Shown piece by piece: positions 19,870 to 30,791 of a DNA stretch of 64,000 nucleotides (position 1 is the stretch's first letter; each line of letters begins with the position of its first letter). The stretch lies in contig NC_134707.1 in assembly GCF_043290135.1 (NCBI RefSeq), positions 84,090,447 through 84,154,446 on the forward strand. Reading direction: 5' to 3'. The translations under genes were made by a program, and so were the position numbers. The stretch is from Rhipicephalus microplus. Lineage: Eukaryota > Arthropoda > Arachnida > Ixodida > Ixodidae. The notes beneath the pieces were generated by a model. That model saw only the letters and a program-made list of their open reading frames with translations. It was not told where the DNA came from and did not search any database.

Positions 19870-22800
19870 AAAAAAAACCGGTTAGCTAGAAAAATATCTG
19901 ATTTGGGGTTGAAAAAAAGCGTGCTACACTGACGACTGCATGAACGTGTCGCGTGTGGTCGTTTGCTGCGTCAGCGCGACCGCAGCGCCAGCCTTTCCAG
20001 TGGGTGCCCTCACCAGAACTCGTTTGGCCAACCAGCTCCTGTTCCGACCGCGAGAGTGGGCCTCATTGGCGGGCGCTGTTGGTGACGTCACTGCTTGAGT
20101 GAAAGGAGAGAGAGACAAGAGCTCAGTCGGCTGCTGGCTTCGGCATTGAACGCACGTGCGCTACGTTGGGAGAAAAAAAAATATTGCTTCCCGTAAGTAC
20201 ACCGCTTTATCGTCATGCCCGTCAACCGTGCCCCGACTATTGACGGTCTTATTTCGCAGGCTCAAGGGAAGATGCAGAACACCTCGAGCCTGCTTCGCTA
20301 CGTCTTGCTCGCAGAGAGTTTGAAGATATGGGTCCCGTGTGACGATTCCTCAAGCGACGATTCATCGAGCGATGACTCGTCCAGTGAATATTCATGGAGC
20401 GATGACTCGTCGACTGATGTTGGTGCGGATTCGGCACCTGCTGTTTCTGGCGCTGGAGTCGAGGTAGGTAATGCAGAGGCGTCTACTGGATCTGATACCG
20501 TGTGTAGGGTTTTACCGTCTGTTTCAGATGACGACGCCGGACCGCCGTGCAAGCGTCGCAGACTGGACGACTTCCCTGGCGAGTGGCGAGGTGACACGGA
20601 CGATTTGAATACCCAAGAGCCCAGACCAGGACCAAGCGGTTTTCAGGACGACTCCTCGGAAGAAGACGACGGTGACGTCTAGCCAGTACGCGGGGCGCCC
20701 TTAGCCATTTGGTTGGACGTTGACTGGGAGGTATTTGAAAAGCCACTTAAGATCCAGACCTTTCTTTTCTTTACGAAGTTTAGTGTTCTTTTGTTGCATG
20801 TCTTTGCATGATGCGTCTTTTGATCTGTGTTTGTAAATAACATGTATTTCTTTTGGCGCGAAAAGTTTTAATTAAACGATTAGGCCTATTGTACATCGAG
20901 AATAAAGATATACAGACGACATTATATAGGTACGACATTATCCTCAAGAAACACTACAAAGAACACAGACTTGCGAACTGCTAGATGGAGGCGTAAAGAG
21001 CATCATTTATGACATCAGATATACACTTAACACCAAAAAGTAAAAACAAAAAGAGGTCTGGACCTGAGCTATTGAGATGAAGTCCCGACTACAAAAAAAG
21101 AAAGAAAAAACAGATTCAGATCTATAGAGGCGCCCTCCGCCTTTGTTCATCTGGAAGGGGGGAGGGGGTGGGCGCATTCGACTCTACTATACTTATCGTC
21201 GAGTGGTCTCGCCACCTTCCCCGAGACGCCAGTAAGCTTACGTTGGTGCTCCGTTTTACAGTGAAAGCTGTGTATAACTTGAAAAATTCGTATAGTGGTG
21301 GTGTCACGAGCGGTCTGCACTGGCTCTTTTATCAGTTAATCACTCGCAGCGTCGTATGCACGCCGTCGGCGGCACTTTGGGTTATTCCCTTAACTTCTGC
21401 GCGATAGCAGATGTTAAGGGAATGACGTTACCGTGCAGGAAACATTAGTCGCGGACAGTGCCCTATAGTTTAGCGGTACAGCATTTACGTTCCCCGGACG
21501 GGATGGTGGCGCCACCTATCAAAGTGTTTATGAGTAAGAAAAGTGAGAAGGATATTAAAACGAGATTATCAGCCTGTGTTACCGCGCGAAGTATTGTTAC
21601 ACGTTTATTTTATTAATAATGAAAGTAAATAAATAGGAACAACGCACAAAATGCGAAACACTCCAGGTTTTCGATTTGTTTACATTGATGTTGTAGTTAG
21701 GCCTAAACATGTTAGAAATGGGCAGCTATCTCAGAGACTGCGCCAAATAATTGTATGCTCTGTCGTAGAAGCTAACTGAAGGCAAGCGAAGGCACTTTAA
21801 ACAGTCGTTTGCTGCAAACAAAGTGAATGTTTCAACAACCACGTCACTTCAAAGGGGGCTTCCCAGAGCGCCACCATGTTTGACGTTAAGTTGTGCACGT
21901 ACAGTAAGCGGTACGGGTAACATATTTGTATCTGCGCATGCACTCTTCACGCTATCACGGTACGCCCGGGGTACACTAACTGGTTGATAGACAGTTATAG
22001 TAGGCGAGCGTGTTCGAGAGCTTCTCCTGTAACCTTCCACATGGGTGTGCCACGGACAACTCGAGAAGAATGCCGGAATTGAGAAGGTGAGACAGCTCGC
22101 ATTCGGCGGGCTGATGCTGCAGTCCGGGCACAAAAACAAGCCCAATAGGCCAAGTGCCGGCAGCAACTGCGTACGGATAATCCAGGAACCTTCGAAGCAA
22201 AGCTAAATTGCCAACGGGAATGCAGGTGCTGGTGACGGGCAGATCCTGCACACTATATACGCCGCCAAGTACATTCGCATTGTTAAACGTTTTTAACGTC
22301 GTTGCGCCGTCTGCGTGGTGCATGAGTGTGGAAACCAAAGGGGTTTCAACATGCTCTGCTCCCACAGAGACTACATGCCCTTTCTGAGATGCCTTAACGT
22401 CAGATTTACTCGGCATTTTAAACACTGGATTCTTTGTTTCGTACATACGAAGAATTGGTGTGGTAAGATGTTCGCCGCTGGTTCTCGTTTTTTTCCCCTA
22501 AGCACAGCGCTAAGGTATCGGATACAATCGCCACGTCTACGCGGAATTCTCCAGCCTTTGTACGTAGTGCCCAAAAACACCTTGCGAGATTGCGTGCGCG
22601 AACTCTACAATAATTGGATGCTGGGCGCTTATACGACGTCCACCGCCCCGCGACAGTTTTTGGTTGAGTGTCGTCAGCAAGGGAATCTTTCACGGAAGAT
22701 ATGTTGCGCAAGTCTTTTCGCAAATTCTGCATCAGCAACGCATTGGATGGAATGCAGGTCGTTGCACTGAGGGACGGAACTATAAAGAGGAATAGACGTC

Positions 22801-23191
22801 GTCGCTCTCAAGTTTGAACAAGACTTAGTGACAGCACTTTGGGGCCTTCCGGCGTTTAACTAGGTGAAAATAGTTTCAAAATAAAAAGAAACGTCATATT
22901 GCAGCTAGTTGTGCTACGTATTTATCAAGGTAAGGGTGCACGGTAATATTTTGCAATTCTTCAATACATACGGTATATTTGAAATCTAATAAGAGACGCA
23001 GATTCTTAGCGAATGCACGGATGCGCAAAGAAAAAGTCGCTGCCAGCTCATTTTAACACCCGAGCATGATGGCTGATTTGTTTCGCCAATTTCAATTTTG
23101 TGAGGCAAGTGTATCGCTGCCATGCCGTTTTGGGAAGGCTGACTCATTATAGACTCGCTAAATTGTGTCCGGCACTGTGGTATCGTGCGGT
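19870..23191 (+). repeat. Tandem unit U6 (complete)
   Basis: The spacer is of the U7/U8 type (for example TAAATAAATAG and GGGGCTTCCCAGAGCG). The stem-loop at 21384-21423 has one extra mismatch, and the minus ORF is at 21976-22446. Confidence 0.95.
20215..20682 (+). CDS. Acidic Ser/Asp-repeat protein, U6 copy
   Basis: 155 aa, intact. It differs from U1 by Asp-to-Val in the acidic region (STDVG) plus silent changes. All flanking signals are kept. Confidence 0.75.
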   Translation: MPVNRAPTIDGLISQAQGKMQNTSSLLRYVLLAESLKIWVPCDDSSSDDSSSDDSSSEYSWSDDSSTDVGADSAPAVSGAGVEVGNAEASTGSDTVCRVLPSVSDDDAGPPCKRRRLDDFPGEWRGDTDDLNTQEPRPGPSGFQDDSSEEDDGDV

Positions 23192-23538
23192 AAAAAAAAA
23201 CCGGTTAGCTAGAAAAATATCTGATTTGGGGTTGAAAAAAAGCGTGCTACACTGACGACTGCATGAACGTGTCGCGTGTGGTCGTTTGCTGCGTCAGCGT
23301 GACCGCAGCGCCAGCCTTTCCAGAGGGTGCCCTCACCAGAACTCGTTTGGCCAACCAGCTCCTGTTCCGACCGCGAGAGTGGGCCTCATTGGCGGGCGCT
23401 GTTGGTGACGTCACTGCTTGAGTGAAAGGAGAGAGAGACAAGAGCTCAGTCGGCTGCTGGCTTCGGCATTGAACGCACGTGCGCTACGTTGGGAGAAAAA
23501 AAAAGTATTGCTTCCCGTAAGTACACCGCTTTATCGTC

Positions 23539-24006
23539 ATGCCCGTCAACCGTGCCCCGACTATTGACGGTCTTATTTCGCAGGCTCAAGGGAAGATGCA
23601 GAACACCTCGAGCCTGCTTCGCTACGTCTTGCTCGCAGAGAGTTTGAAGATATGGGTCCCGTGTGACGATTCCTCAAGCGACGATTCATCGAGCGATGAC
23701 TCGTCCAGTGAATATTCATGGAGTGATGACTCATCGACTGACGATGGTGCGGATTCGGCACCTGCTGTTTCTGGCGCTGGAGTCGAGGTAGGTAATGCAG
23801 AGGCGTCTACTGGATCTGATACCGTGTGTAGGGTTTTACCGTCTGTTTCAGATGACGACGCCGGACCGCCGTCCAAGCGTCGCAGACTGGACGACTTCCC
23901 TGGCGAGTGGCGAGGTGACACGGACGATTTGAATACCCAAGAGCCCAGACCAGGACCAAGCGGTTTTCAGGGCGACTCCTCGGAAGAAGACGACGGTGAC
24001 GTCTAG
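23539..24006 (+). CDS. Acidic Ser/Asp-repeat protein, U7 copy
   Basis: 155 aa, intact. Cys112 just before the NLS-like patch is Ser, and an Asp in the acidic tail is Gly (FQGDSS). The insertion lies about 430 bp after the stop, beyond AATAAA, so the transcript should be unaffected. Confidence 0.75.
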   Translation: MPVNRAPTIDGLISQAQGKMQNTSSLLRYVLLAESLKIWVPCDDSSSDDSSSDDSSSEYSWSDDSSTDDGADSAPAVSGAGVEVGNAEASTGSDTVCRVLPSVSDDDAGPPSKRRRLDDFPGEWRGDTDDLNTQEPRPGPSGFQGDSSEEDDGDV

Positions 24007-24437
24007 CCAGTACGCGGGGCGCCCTTAGCCATTTGGTTGGACGTTGACTGGGAGGTATTTGAAAAGCCACTTAAGATCCAGACCTTTCTTTTCTTTACGA
24101 AGTTTAGTGTTCTTTTGTTGCATGTCTTTGCATGATGCGTCTTTTGATCTGTGTTTGTAAATAACATGTATTTCTTTTGGCGCGAAAAGTTTTAATGAAA
24201 CGATTAGGCCTATTGTACATCGAGAATAAAGATATACAGACGACATTATATACGTACGACATTATCCTCAAGAAACACTACAAAGAACACAGACTTGCGA
24301 ACTGCTAGATGGAGGCGTAAAGAGCATCATTTATGACATCAGATATACACTTAACACCAAAAAGTAAAAACAAAAAGAGGTCCGGACCTGAGCTATTGAG
24401 ATGAAGTCCCGACTACAAAAAAAGAAAGAAAAAAAAA

Positions 24438-25103
24438 TTGCCCGCAGCTTCCCTCGGGGGAACACTGAGGAGGATGCGGAGCATATAATTGGTTAACGGG
24501 GTGTTAAAGTGCGACTTACTTGGGTCGATGGCTAAATTGGTTAACGTGGTTGTGAAATGGGGTGTTAAATTGCGACTTACTTGGGTCGATGGCTAAATTG
24601 GTTAACGTGGTTGTAGGAGGGGGTGTTAAATGAGTGAACACGTACACACGTATGCGAAAGGGCGGCGCTGGTCGAAGGGACGTCGATCATTGTGTTTGTG
24701 GATTCGTTGGAATTCATTTCACCGCGACCTTGGACGTCGACGCGCCGTACAAACCAACCGACGAGCGGCAACTGAGCGAGCGAGCGCCGACCTTGAGTAT
24801 ATATACAGCACGATGGCGCATGCACTGTCAGCTGTTGAATGTTCTCGAAGCGCGACGCCACATGCGCGTCCACCGGAGAATCAGGAGAATTGTAGATGTC
24901 GAACGCGGTGTGTAGAGGAGGAAGGGTGCACAGATGGTGGAGGAGTGAAGCGCGCGCGGTGTGTAGAGGAGGAAGGAATGCACAGATGGTGGAAGAGTGG
25001 GCGACGGCGCATGCGCGCGCGTCAGCTGTCGAATGTTCGAGAAGCGGTGTGGACGGCGCGGATGGCGCACTACAAGGCGCGAGTATAAGATGCTTCCGCA
25101 TCT
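24438..25103. mobile_element. 666-bp insertion with 61-bp repeats, unclassified
   Basis: Present only in U7 and bounded by A-runs on both sides. From 24489 it contains about 2.2 copies of a 61-bp direct repeat (GTGTTAAA at 24501, 24562 and 24623). Further right are two imperfect pairs of repeats: GCGGTGTGTAGAGGAGGAAGG near 24905 and 24957, and CAGCTG...GAATGTTC near 24826 and 25022. The right end is a perfect 6-bp hairpin, AGATGC-TTCC-GCATCT, and a related inverted sequence, GATGCGGAGCAT, lies near the left end (24474). A 152-aa ORF at 24630-25088 has a repeat-derived, basic composition and no recognisable domain; I do not call it a gene. It is probably a non-autonomous transposable element or dispersed repeat. 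Confidence 0.6.
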
Positions 25104-27186
25104 AAAAACAGATTCAGATCTATAGAGGCGCCCTCCGCCTTTGTTCATCTGGAAGGGGGGAGGGGGTGGGCGCATTCGACTCTCTTATACTTATCGTCGA
25201 GTGGTCTCGCCACCTTCCCCGAGACGCCAGTAAGCTTACGTTGGTGCTCCGTTTTACAGTGAAAGCTGTGTATAACTTGAAAAATTCGTATAGTGGTGGT
25301 GTCACGAGCGGTCTGCACTGGCTCTTTTATCAGTTAATCACTCGCAGCGTCGTATGCACGCCGTCGGCGGCACTTTGGGTTATTCCCTTAACTTCTGCGC
25401 GATAGCAGAGGTTAAGGGAATGACGTTACCGTGCAGGAAACATTAGTCGCGGACAGTGCCCTATAGTTTAGCGGTACAGCATTTACGTTCCCCGGACGGG
25501 ATGGTGGCGCCACCTATCAAAGTGTTTATGAGTAAGAAAAGTGAGAAGGATATTAAAACGAGATTATCAGCCTGTGTTACCGCGCGAAGTATTGTTACAC
25601 GTTTATTTTATTAATAATGAAAGTAAATAAATAGGAACAACGCACAAAATGCGAAACACTCCAGGTTTTCGATTTGTTTACATTGATGTTGTAGTTAGGC
25701 CTAAACATGTTAGAAATGGGCAGCTATCACAGAGACTGCGCCAAATAATTGTATGCTCTGTCGTAGAAGCTAACTGAAGGCAAGCGAAGGCACTTTAAAC
25801 AGTCGTTTGCTGCAAACAAAGTGAATCTTTCAACAACCACGTCACTTCAAAGGGGGCTTCCCAGAGCGCCACCATGTTTGACGTTAAGTTGTGCACGTAC
25901 AGTAAGCGGTACGGGTAACATATTTGTATCTGCGCATGCACTCTTCACGCTATCACGGTACGCCCGGGGTACACTAACTGGTTGATAGACAGTTATAGTA
26001 GGCGAGCGTGTTCGAGAGCTTCTCCTGTAACCTTCCACATGGGTGTGCCACGGACAACTCGAGAAGAATGCCGGAATTGAGAAGGTGAGACAGCTCGCAT
26101 TCGGCGGGCTGATGCTGCAGTCCGGGCACAAAAACAAGCCCAATAGGCCAAGTGCCGGCAGCAACTGCGTACGGATAATCCAGGAACCTTCGAAGCAAAG
26201 CTAAATTGCCAACGGGAATGCAGGTGCTGGTGACGGGCAGATCCTGCACACTATATACGCCGCCAAGTACATTCGCATTGTTAAACGTTTGTAACGTCGT
26301 TGCGTCTGCGTGGTGCATGAGTGTGGAAACCAAAAGGGTTTCACCATGCTCTGCTCCCGCAGAGACTACATGCCCTTTTTGAGATGCCTTAACGTCAGAT
26401 TTACTCGGCATTTTAAACACTGGATTCTTTGTTTCGTACATACGAAGAAATTGTGTGGTAAGATGTTCACCGCTGGTTCTCGTTTTTTTCCCCTAAGCAC
26501 AGCGCTAAGGTATCAGATACAATCGCCACGTCTACGCGGAATTCTCCAGCCTTTGTACGTAGTGCCCAAAAACACCTTGTGAGATTGCGTGCGCAAACTC
26601 TACAATAATTGGATGCTGGGTGCTTATACGACGTCCACCGCCCCGCGACAGTTTTTGGTTGAGTGTCGTCAGCAAGGGAATCTTTCACGGAAGATATGTT
26701 GCGCAAGTCTTTTCGCAAATGCTGCATCAGCAACGCATTGGATGGAATGCAGGTCGATGCACTGAGGGACGTAACTATAAAGAGGAATAGACGTCGTCGC
26801 TCTAGAGTTTGAACAAGACTTAGTGACAGCACTTTGGGGCCTTCCGGCGTTTAACTAGGTGAAAGTAGTTTCAAAATAAAAAGAAACGTCATATTGCAGC
26901 TAGTTGTGCTACGTATTTATCAAGGTAAGGGTGCACGGTAATATTTTGCAATTCTTCAATACATACGGTATATTTGAAATCTAATAAGAGACGCAGATTC
27001 TTAGCGAATGCACGGATGCGCAAAGAAAAAGTGGCTGCCAACTCATTTTAACACCCGAGCATGAAGGCTGATTTGTTTCGCCAATTTCAATTTTGTGAGG
27101 CAAGTGTATCGCTGCCATGGCGTTTTGGAAAGGCTGACTCATTATAGACTCGCTAAATTGTGTCCGGCACTGTGGTATCGTGCGGT

Positions 27187-30100
27187 AAAAAAAAACCGGT
27201 TAGCTAGAAAAATATCTGATTTGGGGTTGAAAAAAAGCGTGCTACACTGACGACTGCATGAACGTGTCGCGTGTGGTCGTTTGCTGCGTCAGCGTGACCG
27301 CAGCGCCAGCCTTTCCGGTGGTTGCCCTCACCAGAACTCGTTTCGCCAACCAGCCCCTGTTCCGACAGCGAGAGTGGGCCTCATTGGCGGGCGCTGTTGT
27401 TGACGTCACTGCTTGAGTGAAAGGAGAGAGAGACAAGAGCTCAGTCGGCTGCTGGCTTCGGCATTGAACGCACGTGCGCTACGTTGGGAGAAAAAAAGTA
27501 TTGCTTCCCGTAAGTACACCGCTTTATCGTCATGCTCGTCAACCGTGCCCCGACTATTGACGATCTTATTTCGCAGGCTCAAGGGAAGATGCAGAACACC
27601 TCGAGCCTGCTTCGCTACGTCTTGCTCGCAGAGAGTTTGAAGATATGCGTCCCGTGTGACGATTCCTCAAGCAACGATTCATCGAGCGATGACTCGTCCA
27701 GTGAATATTCATGGAGCGATGACTCGTCGACTGACGATGGTGCGGATTCGGCACCTGCTGTTTCTGGCACTGAAGTCGAGGTAGGTAATGCAGAGGCGTC
27801 TACTGGATCTGATACCGTGTGTAGGGTTTTACCGTCTGTTTCAGATGACGACGCCGGACCACCGTGCAAGCGTCGCAGACTGGGCGACTTCCCTGGCGAG
27901 TGGCGAGGTGACACGGACGATTTGAATACCCTAGAGCCCAGACCAGGACCAAGCGGTTTTCAGGACGACTCCTCGGAAGAAGACGACGGTGACGTCTAGC
28001 CAGTATGCGGGGCGCCCTTAGCCATTTGGTTGGACGTTGACTGGGAGGTATTTGAAAAGCCACTTAAGATCCAGACCTTTCTTTTCTTTACGAAGTTTAG
28101 TGTTCTTTTGTTGCATGTCTTTGCATGATGCGTCTTTTGATCTGTGTTTGTAAATAACATGTATTTCTTTTGGCGCGAAGAGTTTTAATGAAACGATTAG
28201 GCCTATTGTACATCGAGAATAAAGATATACAGACGACATTATATAGGTACGACATTATCCTCAAGAAACACTACAAAGAACACAGACTTGCGAACTGCTA
28301 GATGGAGGCGTAAAGAGCATCATTTATGACATCAGATATACACTTAACACCAAAAAGTAAAAAAAGAAGAGGTCAGGACCTGAGCTATTGAGATGAAGTC
28401 CCGACCACAAAAAAAGAAAAAAAAACAGATTCAGATCTATAGAGGCGCCCTCCGCCTTTGTTCATCTGGAAGGGGGGAGGGGGTGGGCGCATTCGACTCT
28501 ACTATACTTATCGTCGAGGGGTCTCGCCACCTTCCCCGAGACGCCAGTAAGCCTACGTTGGTGCTCCGTTTTACAGTGAAAGCTGTGTATAACTTGAAAA
28601 ATTCGTATAGTGGTGGTGTCACGAGTGGTCTCCACTGGCTCTTTTATCAGTTAATCACTCGCAGCGTCGTATGCACGCCGTCGGCAGCGCTTTGGGTTAT
28701 TCCCTTAATTTCTGCGCGATAGCAGAGGTTAAGGGAATGACGTTACCGTGCAGGAAACATTAGTCGCGGACAGTGCCCTATGGTTTAGCGGTACAGCATT
28801 TACGTTCCCCGGACGGGAAGGTGGCGCCACCTATCAAAGTGTTTATGAGTAAGAAAAGTGAGAAGGATATTAAAACGAGATTATCAGCCTGTGTTACCGC
28901 GCGAAGTATTGTTACACGTTTATTTTATTAATAATGAAAGTAAATAAATAGGAACAACGCACAAAATGCGAAACACTCCAGGTTTCCGATTTGTTTACAT
29001 TGATGTTGTAGTTAGGCCTAAACATGTTAGAAATGGGCAGCTATCTCAGAGACTGCGCGAACTTAATTGTATGCTCTGTCGTAGAAGCTAACTGAAGGCA
29101 AGCGAAGACACTTTAAACAGTCGTTTGCTGCAAACAAAGTGAATCTTTCAACAACCACGTCACTTCATAGGGGGCTTCCCAGAGCGCCACCATGTTTGAC
29201 GTTAAAAAGTGCACGTACAGTAAGCGGTACGGGTAACATATACGTATCTGCGCATGCACTCTTCACGCTATCACGGTACGCCCGGGGTACACCAACTGGT
29301 TGATAGACAGTTATAGTAGGCGAGCGTGTTCGAGAGCTTCTCCTGTAACCTTCCACATGGGTGTGCCACGGACAACTCGAGAAGAATGCCGGAATTGAGA
29401 AGGTGAGACAGCTCGCATTCGGCGGGCTGATGCTGCAGTCCGGGCACAAAAACAAGCCCAATAGGCCAAGGGCCGGCAGCAACTGCGTACGGATAATCCA
29501 GGAACCTTCGAAGCAAAGCTAAATTGCCAACGGGAATGCAGGTGCTGGTGACGGGCAGATCCTGCACACTATATACGCCGCCAAGTACATTCGCATTGTT
29601 AAACGTTTGTAACGTCGTTGCGCCGTCTGCGTGGTGCATGAGTGTGGAAACCAAAGGGGTTTCAACATGCTCTGCTCCCACAGAGACTACATGCCCTTTC
29701 TGAGATGCCTTAACGTCAGATTTACTCGGCATTTTAAACACTGGATGCTTTGTTTCGTACATACGAAGAAATGGTGTGGTAAGATGTTCGCCGCTGGTTC
29801 TCGTTTTTTTCCCCTAAGCACAGCGCTAAGGTATCAGATACAATCGCCACGTCTACGCGGAATTCTCCAGCCTTTGTACGTAGTGCCCAAAAACACCTTG
29901 CGAGATTGCGTGCGCGAACTCTACAATAATTGGATGCTGGGCGCTTATACGACGTCCACCGCCCCGCGACAGTTTTTGGTTGAGTGTCGTCAACAAGGGA
30001 ATCTTTCACGGAAGATATGTTGCGCAAGTCTTTTCGCAAATGCTGCATCAGCAACGCATTGGATGGAATGCAGGTCGATGCACTGAGGGACGTAACTATA

Positions 30101-30507
30101 AAGAGGAATAGACGTCGTCGCTCTCAAGTTTGAACAAGACTTAGTGACAGCACTTTGGGGCCTTCCGGCGTTTAACTAGGTGAAAGTAGTTTCAAAATAA
30201 AAAGAAACGTCATATTGCAGCTAGTTGTGCTGCGTATTTATCAAGGTAAGGGTGCACGGTAATATTTTGCAATTCTTCAATACATACGGTATATTTGAAA
30301 TCTAATAAGAGACGCAGATTCTTAGCGAATGCACGGATGCGCAAAGAAAAAGTGGCTGCCAACTCATTTTAACACCCGAGCATGAAAGCTGATTTGTTTC
30401 GCCAATTTCAATTTTGTGAGGCAAGTGTATCGCTGCCATGGCGTTTTGGAAAGGCTGACTCATTATAGACTCGCTAAATTGTGTCCGGCACTGTGGTATC
30501 GTGCGGT
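27187..30507 (+). repeat. Tandem unit U8 (complete)
   Basis: Last full unit before the LINE pair. The stem-loop at 28699-28738 carries a wobble-compatible change. The minus ORF at 29271-29762 has lost its usual stop and runs seven codons longer. Confidence 0.95.
27532..27999 (+). CDS. Acidic Ser/Asp-repeat protein, U8 copy
   Basis: 155 aa, intact. Leu2, Asp11, Trp39-to-Cys, Asn in the second pentapeptide (SSSND), SGTEVEV and Gly after the NLS-like patch (RRLGD) set it apart. The RRLGD and SSSND variants are shared with U9 and U11, linking U8 to the right half of the array. Confidence 0.7.
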   Translation: MLVNRAPTIDDLISQAQGKMQNTSSLLRYVLLAESLKICVPCDDSSSNDSSSDDSSSEYSWSDDSSTDDGADSAPAVSGTEVEVGNAEASTGSDTVCRVLPSVSDDDAGPPCKRRRLGDFPGEWRGDTDDLNTLEPRPGPSGFQDDSSEEDDGDV

Positions 30508-30593
30508 AAAAAAAACCGGTTAGCTAGAAAAATATCTGATTTGGGGTTGAAAAAAAGCGTGGTACACTGACGACTGCATGAACGTGTCGCGTG
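30508..30593 (+). repeat. Left fragment of split unit U9
   Basis: The first 86 bp of a unit, ending in GAACGTGTCGCGTG (30580-30593), the target duplication of LINE copy 2. The unit continues at 44858. Confidence 0.9.
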
Positions 30594-30791
30594 GGTGGTG
30601 GTAGTGGTTAGAAGATGAGAAAAGGCACCTAATTTCTGCAACCCGGTCGGGAGCACGGCGCAGTGCCTGCGGGGAAGGGAAAAAGGGAGAAAAGTGGAAA
30701 GAAGAGGAAAGATTAATTGAGCAGTGGAGCGGTCATCATCAACAGGAGCAGCAGTCCAGAAGCAAAGGTAGGGGTGGCAAGGGCCCCATCC

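Larger units (their letters stand above)
23192..27186 (+). repeat. Tandem unit U7, carrying a 666-bp insertion
   Basis: A complete unit interrupted at an A-rich tract (24438-25103). Apart from the insertion it matches U6 and U8. The stem-loop is at 25382-25421. The minus ORF at 25974-26441 lost one codon in frame (155 aa). Confidence 0.95.

Noticed and set aside
24630..25088. 152-aa ORF within the U7 insertion
   Set aside because: It spans internal direct repeats, is unusually basic and Cys/Trp/Arg-rich, and has no domain or selection evidence.
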